From positions 21,601,808-21,665,807 of the forward strand of contig CM038214.1 in NCBI GenBank assembly GCA_021442155.1: a stretch of 64,000 bases of DNA, written 5' to 3'. The position numbers and the translations under genes were made by a program. The DNA is from Cymbidium sinense. Lineage: Eukaryota > Streptophyta > Magnoliopsida > Asparagales > Orchidaceae. This document shows positions 43,656 to 56,200 of this stretch, piece after piece. The notes under the pieces were generated by a model, which was not told the DNA's origin, searched no databases, and was given only the letters and a program-made list of their open reading frames with translations. Every line of letters starts with the position of its first letter. The first letter of the stretch is position 1.

Positions 43656-43709
43656 TAATTTATAATTTTACTTAAATTTTTTTATAACTTATAGAATTTT
43701 TTTATAAAA

Positions 43710-45460
43710 AATGGTTGGACAACCCATTTTTACTACTACTTCTGGGATCAACTTCTCTATTGGTAGTAGTAGACTGCTTGATGGATGCTCCATGATAAAA
43801 TTTAGAGCTGGCTTTTAAGACCTAAATATCACTATTGACAAATTGACCTTAGCTCATGCTAACAATGCATTTATTAAAAACAAAAAGTCTAACTTGGAGT
43901 TCTCCAGGGTACCCTGTAGCATTCATACTTTTAGTAGGAAGGTGTCTACAAAAATAACTTAGAGAGCCTAGGTAAGTCCTGTATTGAAGAAAATCAAATT
44001 TCCTAGTTAAAAGACACATGTTTTCTTTTTTCCCAACACTTTTGAGATAGGTTCCACTTTTGAGCCTCCCATGATGACCAAAAGTCAAAAGATAATAGAA
44101 ATGGGTGGCTTAAAAAATAAGGCATTAAAGAAAGAAAGAAAAGAGTTATAAATCAAGAAGCTAGAGCGAGGGAGTGGTATACCCTTATGGATACTTCTCC
44201 TCTTTTGGGAGAAAGTAGATTATACCCTTTTTCTATAGCATAATAAAGGAAGATGTATCTAGAATAGCAAGTTCTCCATCGTACCCCTTTATTTATAAAA
44301 ATAAGAAGAGTTTCAATCTATTAAATAAATAAACTTGTGTTAGATTGTGATAGGTCCGTCATAGAACTATTGGATCTTTTACTTATAAAAAGGAAAAGTT
44401 ACTTAGAGTCATGAAGGGAGAAAATTCTAAGGAACTTGAGAGAAATTCTAGGAGAAGTTATGACTATCCAAAATAAAGAAAAGTGAAAGATAGTTTCTCA
44501 AGAGAGAAGAAGACCCTATCAACCAATGCCTATTGTATTTGATCAGTATGATCATCTAGCAAGGTCATTAACATGATATAGAAATGAACTAGATGACATA
44601 AGAAAATATGGGTATCTTCATAGGAAGGATAACAGAAAACGTTTATGTGAGAAATACCCCATTAGAAATAAAGCCAAAGTCACACTCACTTCCCTTACCA
44701 CCATCATAGCTAGAGAGATTAACAATTTATTGGCCTCCTAAAGAGAGGCCCTTGTCACCTTTATTAAGCCCTAAACTGAGGACTTGTCATCATCTCATGT
44801 CTCTAGAGGAGAGATGGAGCTCCTTAATCCATCCCCTTATAATAGAGAAATTTTGAATAATAGAGACCTTAGTTTAGGAGCAACTCATACGAAGGAGAAA
44901 GTTACTATTATTCATAAAGGAGAGAAATTTGAACCCAAACCCATGGATGTAGAAACTAATGAAGAACTTGAAGTAGTCCTTGAGAGTAATGGTCAACTAA
45001 TTCATCTAACTTAAGAAGAAAATAGACTATTATAAAAAGATGAAGAAAAAATAGAATTCAAGGAAGTTCTAACTTAGATCTAGATGACCTTTTAGATGAA
45101 GATTCAAAACTACCTGTAGCCCACATCTTTATGGTAGACATGAGAGCATCTAAAAAAGTACAAGAAACTCAAGATATTAAAAAGAGGGTCCTATACATGA
45201 TCTAACCCAAAAGTTAATCCTTCAATTACAAAAAAAAGATCCAAATTTTAAGAATGGAAAATAAGATGGAGGAGATGATCGCTATGATGCAATCACTCCA
45301 AAATCAAATTACAACCATTTTATAGCCTAATTTGCTAGAGGAACTAGAGGATTCCCATCCCATGGATGATAGGAAATTTGGTTTAGGGGATCATCATCAA
45401 GAACATAAAACAATGAATGGTGTATCACCCAAAACTAATTTAAAGTCTCTTATGGAATAA
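43710..45460 (+). pseudogene. Tat/Ogre-like gypsy ORF, gag N-terminal region
   Basis: A long decayed plus frame begins MVGQPIFTTTSGINFSIGSS at 43711. It continues through stops with charged, lysine-rich stretches, and gives an open piece at 44784-45014. Near 45230-45300 a heptad-like stretch (ILRMENKMEEMIAMMQSL) suggests a coiled coil. I do not recognise the first part by sequence. Its place upstream of a gag core suggests either an extra ORF1 or an extended gag N-terminus. Confidence 0.45.
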
Positions 45461-45489
45461 CAAGTGAAAGAGGCAACATAATCCTAAGG

Positions 45490-45860
45490 TATGACTTTGA
45501 TTCCAAAGGGTAGCCTTGAAGAGTATGATTATGTACCTTATTTAAATAGATTTTTACCTCCTACTTTAAAGTATTTGATGGGATAGCAATCCTAAATACT
45601 TTTTGTCACATTTATGGGCAAGTTGCTATAATACCGTGATACCTTATTATTTAGGCAATTTATTTATAGTTTAACCAGGGTTGCCTTTAATTAGTATGTG
45701 GAATTGTCAAATGGTTTAGTTCACACATTCACTAAACTTGAAAACTTATTTGTGAAATGATTCACTGGTACTTGACATCATAATATAGTAGGTGACTTAG
45801 TCATCAAAAATAATAAATCTCTCATAGATTATATTATATATAGGCCTGATGAAGATCCCT
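45490..45860 (+). pseudogene. Tat/Ogre-like gypsy gag core
   Basis: The frame reads GMTLIPKGSLEEYDYVPYLNRF and LKYFDGIAIL (45490-45600). After a shift it gives VELSNGLVHTFTKLENLFVK (45700-45760), the second half of the retrotransposon gag domain. SLIDYII follows near 45815. Stops are frequent. A tandem repeat takes over directly after it. Confidence 0.6.
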
Positions 45861-46066
45861 TTGGAATGTTAGATAGATTTAGATTGATGTTCACATGGTG
45901 AACATGTAGATTGTACTAATATCCCTTTAGAATTCTATAATTATAGAGGTGTTTATAGATTGAATGAATAAATTAGACTTACATCCCTTTAGAATGCCAA
46001 AATTATAGGGGTGTTCATAAAGCAAATGAATAGATTGGACTTATATCCTTTTGGAATGCCTAGGCG
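45855..46066 (+). repeat. 62-bp tandem repeat, about 3.4 copies
   Basis: Unit starts 'atccctttggaat' or variants fall at 45855, 45921, 45983 and 46045, giving periods of 66, 62 and 62. Shared words are 'aattataggggtgtt' and 'gaatgaatagattggactta'. The array begins where the gag frame ends. Confidence 0.85.
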
Positions 46067-47340
46067 TTAATGGGTAGCACATAGAAATTAATGGGGCAGC
46101 ACTTTGGCACTGGGAACTCAGTGCCACAACATTGCAAGGCATAAGTTTAGGCCTTAAAACCAAAAAGGGCAGTGCCACAACATTGAGCAACAAAAAAATA
46201 GTGATGCAATGTTTAAAATAAAGGAAATCATGTTGACTTGTTGACCAACATCTAGGGGCTACCAAAATAGCATCGTAGTGCTAGTAAAATAGTAGTTCAA
46301 AAATACTAGTAGGTGGTGAATGCATTTAATAAAAGAGACAAAATTTTTAATAAATACCACAAAGCTATGTTAGAGCACTAGATGCTCCATCAATGTTTGA
46401 TGCGCTTTATGTACTAAGTTACTTATGCAATTAATAGTAATAAATATTCTAAATGCTATTTTTGATGAGAATAGTAACTATGTTAATTGGTCGACACCTG
46501 CTATATGGAGCACCAGTCGGTCCTCATTATTAAAATCGAGGGACAAGTTGGTGGAGCATTGTCTTAAAATTAGAAAAGGTAGTGGTTAGGAACCAGAAAA
46601 GTGGCACCGTGGTGCTGTCACTTTCATGATAGCACTATGGTGCTGCAAATGGGCATTTTGATGTTACAACTCAAGAATGTAGCCATTGGTTACAACACCT
46701 TGGTGCTATAGGGTAGCACTATGGTTCCATGAAGTGAAGCACCAGAGGTCCAAAATTCCTGAGAGTTAGCTCTAGGGATCAGCGTTGTAGTCCTATGAGA
46801 CTTGAAACTTTTCTTTATGGCAATTTTCTTGTGTAGTTTGGTAGCTCCCACAAAATTTTGTTAGTATAATGGCTTAGCATTGCTAAATTTTGAAATTTGT
46901 CACTGCAACATGCACTCTTCTCTCTTGTTCCAGATCCAAGATCAATGAAGGGAGGATTTTCATCTCATGCTATAACCAAGATTGATGATAGAGGCCTTCA
47001 TATTTAAAACTTATGATCTAATGATCTCAATTTCAAGTTAATTTTAATTTTGATAGAGTTTTATCCTAGAAATGACTAATATTTTATAATTAATGAAATC
47101 ATGCTCTTCTCCCTTGCTCTAGATCCAAGATTGATGGAGAGAGGACAATTAACTCTCAATGGATCCAAGATCAATGGTGGAGATCTTGAGAAATTTTTTA
47201 TGGGCCAAGGAATCAATTACATTAAAAACTTTTATTTCATATTTTATCTAAAATTATGCTTATGAAGTCTTTTCTTTCTCTTCAATTGTCTCATGCAAGA
47301 AGGAGATTATTCATGTGAGAGGAGGGTATTTCCAATAGGA
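46066..47340 (+). repeat. Noncoding block with palindromic GCAC..GTGC words and short repeats
   Basis: Words such as 'ggcaccgtggtgctg', 'agcactatggtgctg', 'acaccttggtgcta' and 'agtgccaca' recur between 46080 and 46760. Between 46930 and 47180 'gatccaagat(c/t)(a/g)atgg' occurs four times, giving a direct repeat offset by about 190 bases. No coding domain was recognised. The block separates gag from protease, so it is an expansion or insertion in the element. Confidence 0.6.
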
Positions 47341-47462
47341 TGATAGATAGAGTGCTTTAAAGAGTGTGCAAAGTTGCTAGAGAGAGTGTTGGAGAGAGTG
47401 TGTAGAGTGGCAGAGAGAGTGCTGGAGAGAGTGTATAAAGTGGCTAGAGAGAGTGTAAAGTT
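47340..47462 (+). repeat. 33-bp minisatellite
   Basis: About three copies of 'agtggc(t)agagagagtgttggagagagtgtgta' follow one another, with GA-rich ends. Confidence 0.8.
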
Positions 47463-47639
47463 ATCCCTCCCCCTTTTTAATAAGAAACTATTCTCCTAAT
47501 CAATCTCGCTTTTCTCTTTGGGTGGTTATTGCTAATGGGGATGGCTGTTGGTAGGACTCATTAAGATTCTCCACCATTTTTTAATTTTTTTCTTTTTTAT
47601 TTTTTTGGAAACTTACAATTAGGATTAGAAAATGATTAA

Positions 47640-48567
47640 TCTATGGTTGATTTATATGAAAATCTTGTTAATATAGAAGTAGAATTCACAAAATTTGACC
47701 AATCTATGGAAAAGAACATTAATGATGAGGGACAGGTTAACATGACCCCTACTTCTAATTTGGGAGATATTACTGAAGTCAATCTCCACAATGAGAAATT
47801 CTTACCACCTTTCCTTCTTTCTCTAAGGATAAAGGCAAACACATTATTGACTAATGTCTTGAACCTTTACAAAATCATTCAGTAGTTAATCCAGCTGCTC
47901 TTAAGGTCAACTATAATGTTTTAGCTCAACTTAGGAAGCTACCTAATAGGCTAAGTATTTATGATGCATTTATTCTATCTAAAGAAATGATAATTATTAG
48001 TTCATGTATTACTTCGGCAAAAGATATGCATAGCTAGCAACATCTTCCTTTGATGAAGCTTGTTATTTTAAAAAAGTTCCCAGAGATAACATTCTCGATG
48101 AAGATTTATTTTGGGAATGATAGTTGTCCACCCCTTTACATTTTAATCAAGGTGGAAAATTATAGATTATCTAGAGTTCTTATTAATCCTAGAGCTTAAC
48201 ATCATGAACTTCAAAATATTATCATTTTTGAAGATTAACACATGAAGACTTAGTTCTAAAAATGTAATTAAGGGTGTTTAATGAAATGAGAGAAAAGGCT
48301 TTAGGTTTGATCACTCTATTATTAGAAATAGATGGGTTCAAAATTAAAGCAAAGTTTCATATTATTGATTCAGAGATATCTTTTAATGCTCTTCTAGGTA
48401 GGCCATGGATACATGGATATAGAATGGTTCCTTTATCATTCCACCAGTGTATTAAATACATAGGAGATGGAATGGAGTTTACTATAAAAAGAGATATACA
48501 ATCATTTTCTATTCATGAAATTGAGCTGTATGAAGATGTTGCTAATTATATGCCTGTGGTGTTTTAA
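47640..48567 (+). pseudogene. Tat/Ogre-like gypsy protease region
   Basis: Upstream pieces begin MVDLYENLVNIEVEF at 47643. The protease core near 48176-48196 reads VLINPRA where D-x-G is expected, so the catalytic aspartate is replaced by Asn. The frame at 48274-48567 reads KAKFHIIDSEISFNALLGRPW, then VPLSFHQCIKY, the C-terminal half typical of Tat-lineage proteases. No RT follows. The giant LTR start lies eight bases after the stop. Confidence 0.7.
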
Positions 48568-48575
48568 TTTGGAGT

Positions 48576-50223
48576 TGTAGGAAAACCACACAGATCATAG
48601 GGTGTACTTATTGAAGTGATTAGGTATGATATTAAGGTATGATGTACTATTTGGGAAGATAGAAACAACACCCTATAATGAACCTAATCACCTAATAAAG
48701 ACTCTTAAGGCAGATGGGTCTACGTATATACTAGTGATCTTTCCCCTACCTTACATGGATGAGCAAAGTAGGGTTTATTTTATGCCAGGTTCTTTAGTTC
48801 CCTATGAAAGCAAACTTCCATAGTTAATTATATCTTAGGAAATGGGAGTTTTCTAAGAACACTCTCAATTAAAGTAGTCAATAAGTATCTCCAAATATTT
48901 CAAGGCTAGACTATCAAGAATTAGTTATTATTAGAATTCAAATGAGATTGTTCAAATAGGAAGATTTCTTCATAGATTCTAAATTAGAATAAATAGGAAG
49001 CACCCATGATATCAAGAAGCCTAGTAAGTGCTTCAATCTACCTTATAATGAGGCTTTATATTTTTGAATTAGAATTTACTTTTATTTAAATTAAAATTTC
49101 ATTAGAATGCTAGGGCTTATAGTCCAACAACATAAGATTAAAGAAATGTCTAAGTGGTGTGGACTTCTTCTCGTAGCACAAAGAAAATAAGTAGCTTTGA
49201 AACATATATCTAAAATTATTTAGCACCTACTAGGAGCATGACTTAAGTCTAATTAGGAAAATGGGATGTAATCATTTACCTCCATAAGAGAGAATATACA
49301 CATCCCGACTCTCTTGGACTTACAACCACTTAGAGTGGCTGCCAAGTAACACCTACTAAATACAAGCTAGAATCCTAAACTCACTCCTTAAGAGATCAGA
49401 TAATGTTTGGTATGCAAACATGACATGGACTAATGTTGAAGATTTATAAGTTTTTAAGATCATTTGACACATTTAGTTTTGGACCAAGGCTTAGGAAAAT
49501 TATGCCTATATATGCATGATAAAATTAAGTCATGGGCTAAATCAATTAGAAGAGGTGTTCTCCACTATAAGGGATTTCCCTCAAAGGTCAAACATATCCC
49601 CTATCATGCAAAAGCAGAGACCCTCCCTATTCAAGAGTGACATAATATGATATGCATGGTGTGATAACATTCACAGTTCAACTAAGGGGTTGTTAAATCT
49701 TTTATTATCTTAGTTAAAAACCTAGTCTTTAAAATGAGGTTATGAATTATATTAGAATTTAAGTATGAGTTTTTTAGTGAGGATAGAAAATTTAATTTTT
49801 TATCCTAAAGAGCCAACCACATCTAGGCCACACATCAAATCATCACACTTTAAGAAATCTATGAAAGGCATGTCATTTCTATTGCACAAGCTAAACATAA
49901 TAATCAATTATATGAATTTTGAAAAGAATAAAAGGTTGTTGTTGTCGGATACCATCGTGCACCCTGAAAAAGAAAAGAAATTAGGTAACTGAGCTTTATC
50001 CTTATACAACTTGGATTATAATTCATTATTATAATTAAAATAAGTGTTTTGGGGGTCTTCAATCTCTTGTTCTTCTTTCCAATCCTTGGATCCATTTTGC
50101 TCTAGGCTTCATAGGGCTTTGAAAGTCTTTACCTTCTAGCCACTGCTCATCTTAAACTCCATAGCACTAATCCTAATCGTATTGCAAAAATTACAAATTT
50201 ATGGAAAATAAAATCTAATTTTT
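48576..50223. repeat. Dispersed repeat, copy 2 (start of giant LTR)
   Basis: It begins TGTAGGAAAACC, matching TGTTGGACACC at 7481, and follows copy 1 in order for about 1.6 kb until LTR4 interrupts it. The open frame at 48626-48823 is partly paralleled in copy 1 (7510-7720) but has no recognised domain. Being placed directly after protease, it may be the 3' LTR of a pol-less element. Confidence 0.65.
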
Positions 50224-52407
50224 TGTTGGGCCTCATGTTCAATCTAATCAATTTTGATGATAACAAATGAATGCTTAGATCTTCTAATGAATGTTTTTAT
50301 GTGTTTTAGATATATTAATTGCTAATTACATATCTAATACATCTCACAATATGTTTGAGGAAATTGCAAGAATAGAAGAATGAAAGATAGATCAAAATGG
50401 ATAATGTGAAGCTCAAGATACAATATTTTAGGTTATATGCATTTATAACTATCTTAGAAATTCATATGAGTTAATTGGCATGAATCAATTTTCTCACAAC
50501 TTAACATATTATTTTAATGAGGTTAATTTATATAAATCTCTATCTAATTAACAATCAATTATGTTTCATGCATAGCATTTGAATTGTCAAAATAATAAAT
50601 GATAATAAATTATGACTATAAAGTGTAATTATTTTATTTACTTAATATAATTAAGTATTTTGATTTAATTTAAAGGTTATATAATAACTAACATATGTGT
50701 GATTATATATAAATTATATCATAATATTTAAATTTCATATTTCAAAATTAACAAAAATATGTGAAATTTTATATTTTAGCCAAAGTCATTTTATAATCAA
50801 GGAATTTATATCTGATTTCATCTCCAACGGATTCCTTGGATTTTTTTTCTCCTTTAATTTGATAAGTTACATGACCCACATTTGATTAAAATTAAATTTA
50901 TTATGACTTTTCAAACATTAGCTAACTTTAATAATGAATACAATCTACATGCTTTGAAAATATTAAGAGCCATATTTGATTATTTTTGACTTGCCCATGT
51001 GAATAATGAATTTTGGCTGCTTGAATTTAATATTTATTTAATATAAATTTTTATTTTATTGAATATTAAATTATTATATGATAAAGTAATGTTAGAATAA
51101 TATATATTTTTTGAAATAATTCAAAATGACCTTCTTGCCTATAAATAGCCCTCATTCTCTTCATGAAAGTATTCCTCATTCAAATTCAAAATCTCTCCAG
51201 AAAATCTAAGAGAAAATCTCCTAGATTTTCCTTCCAAGTGTTCTCCAAATATTGCAAGATCAAATCCTTGGTTTGGAAGCTTCAACATCTTCAACTAAGC
51301 AAGCTTTCTCAAATTACTTGAGTTTGTTTTCTTGATCTTAATCCTTTTTTAAGTTGTTCATACTATTTTCACCATCTATTTATTCTTTTCAATTTATATT
51401 TTTTGGTGGATTAGTCTTTGGACATCAAAGTCTAAAGTTTTTCACATCAAAGTTTCTTCAATCATTTTTTTTGTGAAAAACTCTTGTGATAGTTTGTAGG
51501 ATTTATTTTAACTTGTTGAAAATTTTATCTTCCTACAATTTTCTTATGGTTTCTTGAAATATTTCTTCATTAGTCTTATTTGAAAGATTATTTATTCTTA
51601 GATCTATTTTATAATTATATTTTAGCATTTCAAATTAATTTATTGTGCTGAAATTGTTTTCAAATTTGCTACATCTCTCTTTTTAATTAAAAACATACTA
51701 ATTTACTTAAATCTATCATATGTTGATTTTATTTAAGTATTTTGTGATCATTTGCATTAATTAAAATAATCTTTTTGGTTAAAATAAAATAAATTATTCC
51801 TTGTTGAAATTTATTTTATGGTGCAAAAGAATACTGTGAATTTATTTTGAAATCATTTTTATATTAGTCTACAAATTGTAATAACATAAACATCTTAGTA
51901 AGATCACTTTAAGATATTGATTTTATTATTTCTTATCAATATTAAGTGAGCATTTTATCTCACCAAATTTTTGAGCTGTAAAGTGATCATTTATAAGTTG
52001 TGAGATCATTTATAAGTTGTAAAGAGATTTATTTTATCAAAATTTATTATTTTGTAATTTTTTTTTGTGCTATAAAATTTATATTGGGGTTGTACTCGCC
52101 CCTTTGTAGGAGAGTACATATTATTATAGGGGTTGTACTCACCCCATTATAGAAGTGTACTATTTATAAGTTATTTTGCATTTAGTGAATTCCTAGCCAG
52201 GGGTGGCTAGGCATGGATGTAGGATGATTTTGGGTTTGGTAGAACCGTAAAAAATTGTGCTATTCTCTCTCTCTCTTTACTTTACTATATTTTTATTTTG
52301 TTGCATTAAGAATTGTATCTTGTCATTATAAAATCAAAATTAATTTTTTATTAAAACTTAAAATTTAAGATTTAACTTTTAAAATTATTAATATGAAATT
52401 CAGTGCA
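50224..52407 (+). repeat. Ty1/copia 5' LTR (LTR4)
   Basis: It starts TGTTGGGCCTCATG at 50224 and ends close to ...GTGCA at 52406, about ten bases before a primer site. The length is about 2.2 kb. It shares 'gatgataacaaatg', two hairpin units (52084-52160), 'gtgaattcctagcc' and 'gaaccgtaaaaaattgtg' with LTR1-3. It is the only LTR of this group still attached to internal sequence. Confidence 0.75.
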
Positions 52408-52417
52408 TAGTGACTAC

Positions 52418-52429
52418 TGGTATTGATAC
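52418..52429 (+). other. Degraded primer binding site (copia, LTR4)
   Basis: TGGTATTGATAC resembles the initiator tRNA-Met site at its first six bases. Its place between LTR4 and gag supports the call. Confidence 0.55.
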
Positions 52430-52468
52430 TCTTTATTGGCTTAACATCCAAGAGTAAATCTTTTCACT

Positions 52469-53299
52469 ATGGAATATGGTTTCCCAAAGGGTTCACTACT
52501 AGAGGGCCAATCTACTCATATACCTCCACTTTTAGATAATGTACCATTTGATTATTGGAAAAATAGAATTAGTACATTTTTAAGAGGTCAAGATGCACGC
52601 ATGTGGTATATGTTTACACATCAATATCATACACCCATAATAGAAGTAAATGGCATTAAAGTAGAAAAACCTTTTGAGGAATGGTATGTAGTTGAAAGAG
52701 AACTTGATGAATTAAATGCTAGGGCTTGTAATACTTTACATTGTGCTTTATTACCTGATGATTACATGAAAATTTCTATGTAAGTACAACAAAAGAAATA
52801 TGGGATAAACTCATTAAAACTTATGAAGGAACTAATGAAGTTAAAGATGTTCACATAAATAGAGGTATTCATGAATATGAGTTATTTCATGTCTCCTTTT
52901 GAATCTATTTCTGATATGTATACTAGATTCATGAAAATAATTAACACATTGCATTCTCTTGAAAAAATATATAGGAATCAAGACTTAGTCTATAAGATTC
53001 TTAGATGTCTTCCAAAAGAATGGGATGCTAAAGTAACAGCTATTAGTGAAGCTAAGAATTTATCTACTTATCCACTTGATCAGCTTTTAGGTTCTTTGAT
53101 AGCACATGAACATGTTATTACTCAAAGGGATAAGATGGATAACTTAGCAAAAAGGGAGAAGGAGAAAGGAAAATCCTTTACATTACAAGTTGATGATAGT
53201 GATGAGCATAACACCTCAAGCTCGGATGGTGATAGTGATAAGGTGGTCATGCTATCCAAAAGGCTTAAGAACTTGCTAACTTGTAGTGAAGGGTATTAA
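52469..53299 (+). pseudogene. Ty1/copia gag (DUF4219 and UBN2-type)
   Basis: It starts MEYGFPKGSLLEGQ at 52469. It continues with FDYWKNRISTFLRGQD, the DUF4219 pattern. After a frameshift near 52785 comes TKEIWDKLIKTYEGTNEVKD. After another near 52890 comes SPFESISDMYTRFMKIINTL, then VYKILRCLPKEWDAKVTAI (UBN2). A Ser/Asp-rich tail follows. The CCHC knuckle normally found further on is missing. The element stops abruptly near 53300 and no pol is seen. This is among the least decayed coding remnants in the window. Confidence 0.8.
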
Positions 53300-56200
53300 T
53301 ACTTTTCATTGATCTCAAGTGAAAACTTGCAAAAAAAAATCTTATTTGGTACTATTAAAGATTGAGAAAAAAATGAATTCAAACTGAAAAATCCATTTCA
53401 AAGAAGAGATTGGATTTCTTGAAGTTGAAGTTGAAGAATTTCATTACTTTGCTCAGGGATAAGATTTATGTAGTTAATGGATATGCTTTTAGATTCATGA
53501 AGGTATGAACCACTTTTCAAAGGAAAGTCAATATGTCTTTTTATGTCCTAATGGTTTCATTCATCTCTAAATTCACTATAGAAAATAAAAGATGTTAGAT
53601 ATTTTTGCTTTAAAATGAGGGATGAAGGAAAATTTATAGTAAAAATATTCTTATTTTGTCTCTCAACTTTTTCTAAGAGTAAGAAATTATAAAATTCTAG
53701 ACCATCTATACATTACATCTTCTTTAGAAAATCTAGTTGAGAGGACCTCAAGAATAATAATTTTGCTTATAGTCTATCTCCTTTTTATACCTTGGCTTTA
53801 TTGATGGCCTTCTTCTTTGTTGCGAGGAAATTTTCCTTTTACTGATGAATCTAAGATAAAGATTCTTAGATGTGGCATTACCGTCTTTTATAGGAGCTCT
53901 TGCATCTATAATCTAACTTCTTTTCATTAGAACAACTCTGTTCATTAGTTCAAGCAAAATCAATACATAGTGCCTCACTTTCCTAAAATAAGGAAACATT
54001 CTTCTTATTCTATGAGAAATTATCCATTAAATTAGAATTGGCTATGATCAATGAAAACCGAGTCTAATTAAAGCCAACATAGTAACTATGACATCAATAG
54101 CACTTCGTTCCTTATATAGGCTAAACCATGCTGATTGAAATGTTTTTCTTAGTAGTGAAACCCCCTCCTTATCTCTTCCAAGCTAGAATGCTTTGAGTAG
54201 TTCTTTTTTTTCTTCAAATTGAAGCACATTCACTTAGTCAAATTATAAGATGTGCTTTAAGAAAAAAGACATTTCTTTTTTTCATTATGGACTAAACTCA
54301 TGATTTTGTAGGGTTTTATCAACTCTCTGTTTGTTATTCACCCACAATTAGATTTTCCATTTGAATCTTCTCCATCAAATCTTGGGCTTGGGTCTCCAAT
54401 AGTCTCTTCTTAGGTGTCTAGTGGTCCAAAATGAGTTGGCCTCTTCAAATAAAGGGACTTGCCATGTAGCTAGTCTTTCAAAGTTTTCCTAATGGTTATT
54501 TGGGGAAGAGGATTTGTCCCCTCTTACCTAGCGTATTATGATAAGCTTTCCATTATAGAACTTTACTATGGGTGAATCTAAAGTGAAAATGTTTTTTTCT
54601 TAATTTTCTTTGTATCTTAAGGGCACAAGATAGAAAGGAATCAAAGATCCTATCCACCAATCTTTTGTCTCTCGTTTGTATGCTGTTGATGTTGACCACT
54701 ATCTATATTGGATAGCAGGTAGTGATATCAAAGCCAAGTCATGGCTTGTATCATATAAGGGTGAGCTTTGCCAAAATCTTCTAGCCTCAAAAAGTAAGAA
54801 GATAAGAAAGAAGATTTAACCCAATCCTCCTTGCCACATCAATGCAAATTCAATTTCATGGTAGAATTAGTGATCGAACTTCATTACAAATTAAATTACT
54901 AGTTTGAGTAAATAAAGAAACTGTTTGGAAGCTAGAGACATTACATAAGACCGACTTACAGTGTACGATAAAAGAAGTAGTTACATTCTTCTCTTATGAT
55001 ATTTCTAGTTACACAATCAATGTGGAACTCTTTAAACATTCAATTAGGATTGAATCATGTAAGAGTCTATTTTCATTCCAATGTGAAATCAAAAAAACAT
55101 TTTTTGGGTGTAGCATCTTTATTAGATATCTTTCATTTTCCTATTCTTCACTATGTGTCTTTTTTTGAAAAAAAAATAAGGAATCTTGTAAGAAAAAAAA
55201 GAAACTTTTGGCCCTTAGCATCTATGAATTTCTTAGAAAAATTCTTATCAATGTCTTCCTAAACAAGGAAGGCAGAAGCATAGTCACCGAGTGAATGTCT
55301 AGGAAAGAACTATAAGCTTCTACATGGCACTACTAAAGTTAGCATGATCAAAAAAAAGAAAGAGAATGATCTATTTTCTACTAAGTTGACTTTCATAATA
55401 AGAAGTTGTTAAGCAATAGCAAGCGTGAGTTTCATTGTCATTACCTATCCTTAGTAGAGGTAGAACCCATCTTTCAACTTCTCCTACCTATAACTATGCT
55501 TGAATCCCTAATAGGCTATTAACAATAAGAAGAATAGTGTCTGATTCCTCTTCTACCTTTTTGGGAGAGGCTTGGATTGCTTTTAGTAAGGAACTTTCTT
55601 CTCTCTTCAATTTCTAGTTCCTCATGAAAAGAGAAATCAAAATGTCAAGTTGTCTTCCTCTTCCATTCTTGGATGCCTCCATGTTTGGTTGGTAGACCTT
55701 CATCAGCTATTACTAAGCCTTATCAAAGCCTGTATTCTTTCTTACATGTGTCATAGCATAGCGATCTTCCCACATTCTTCTTAATGAAGAAAAAAAGAGA
55801 GATCCATTAGGTGAAAAGAGAAAATATAACCATCCATATCCTATTGCATCTAAATGTGTGGTATTTTGCCTAATCCTAAGTTATTACTTTGGAATGGGCT
55901 TGGGTTAAATGCTTTTACTCTCACTTTATTAGAGGCCAGCATAAGACCGCATAGAATGCCCTAGCCTGTTTCTTTTGTGGGGTCATTTGCAGGTTCTAAC
56001 TCTCAGAGAGTGTAAGTAGTAATTCTCTGGCTATAGATATTCAATGGTAGGGTGAATCACTGCTTTCCTTGCATGCTGCAGGTTTCCTTGCATGAGTTTT
56101 CTTGTGCTTTTTTAGAATGGAATTGGCAATAGCAGCCCCTATTTTTCTTTCTAGCATATACAAAAATCCCAATAGGATATGGATAAACTTTTTTTTATGA

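Noticed and set aside
43849..44088. Minus-strand frame of 79 residues
   Set aside because: It lies opposite the plus-strand gypsy frame starting at 43711, which is more consistent with gag context.
45855..46066. CRISPR-like array of 62-bp units
   Set aside because: Units are contiguous with no unique spacers, and the context is a plant gypsy element.
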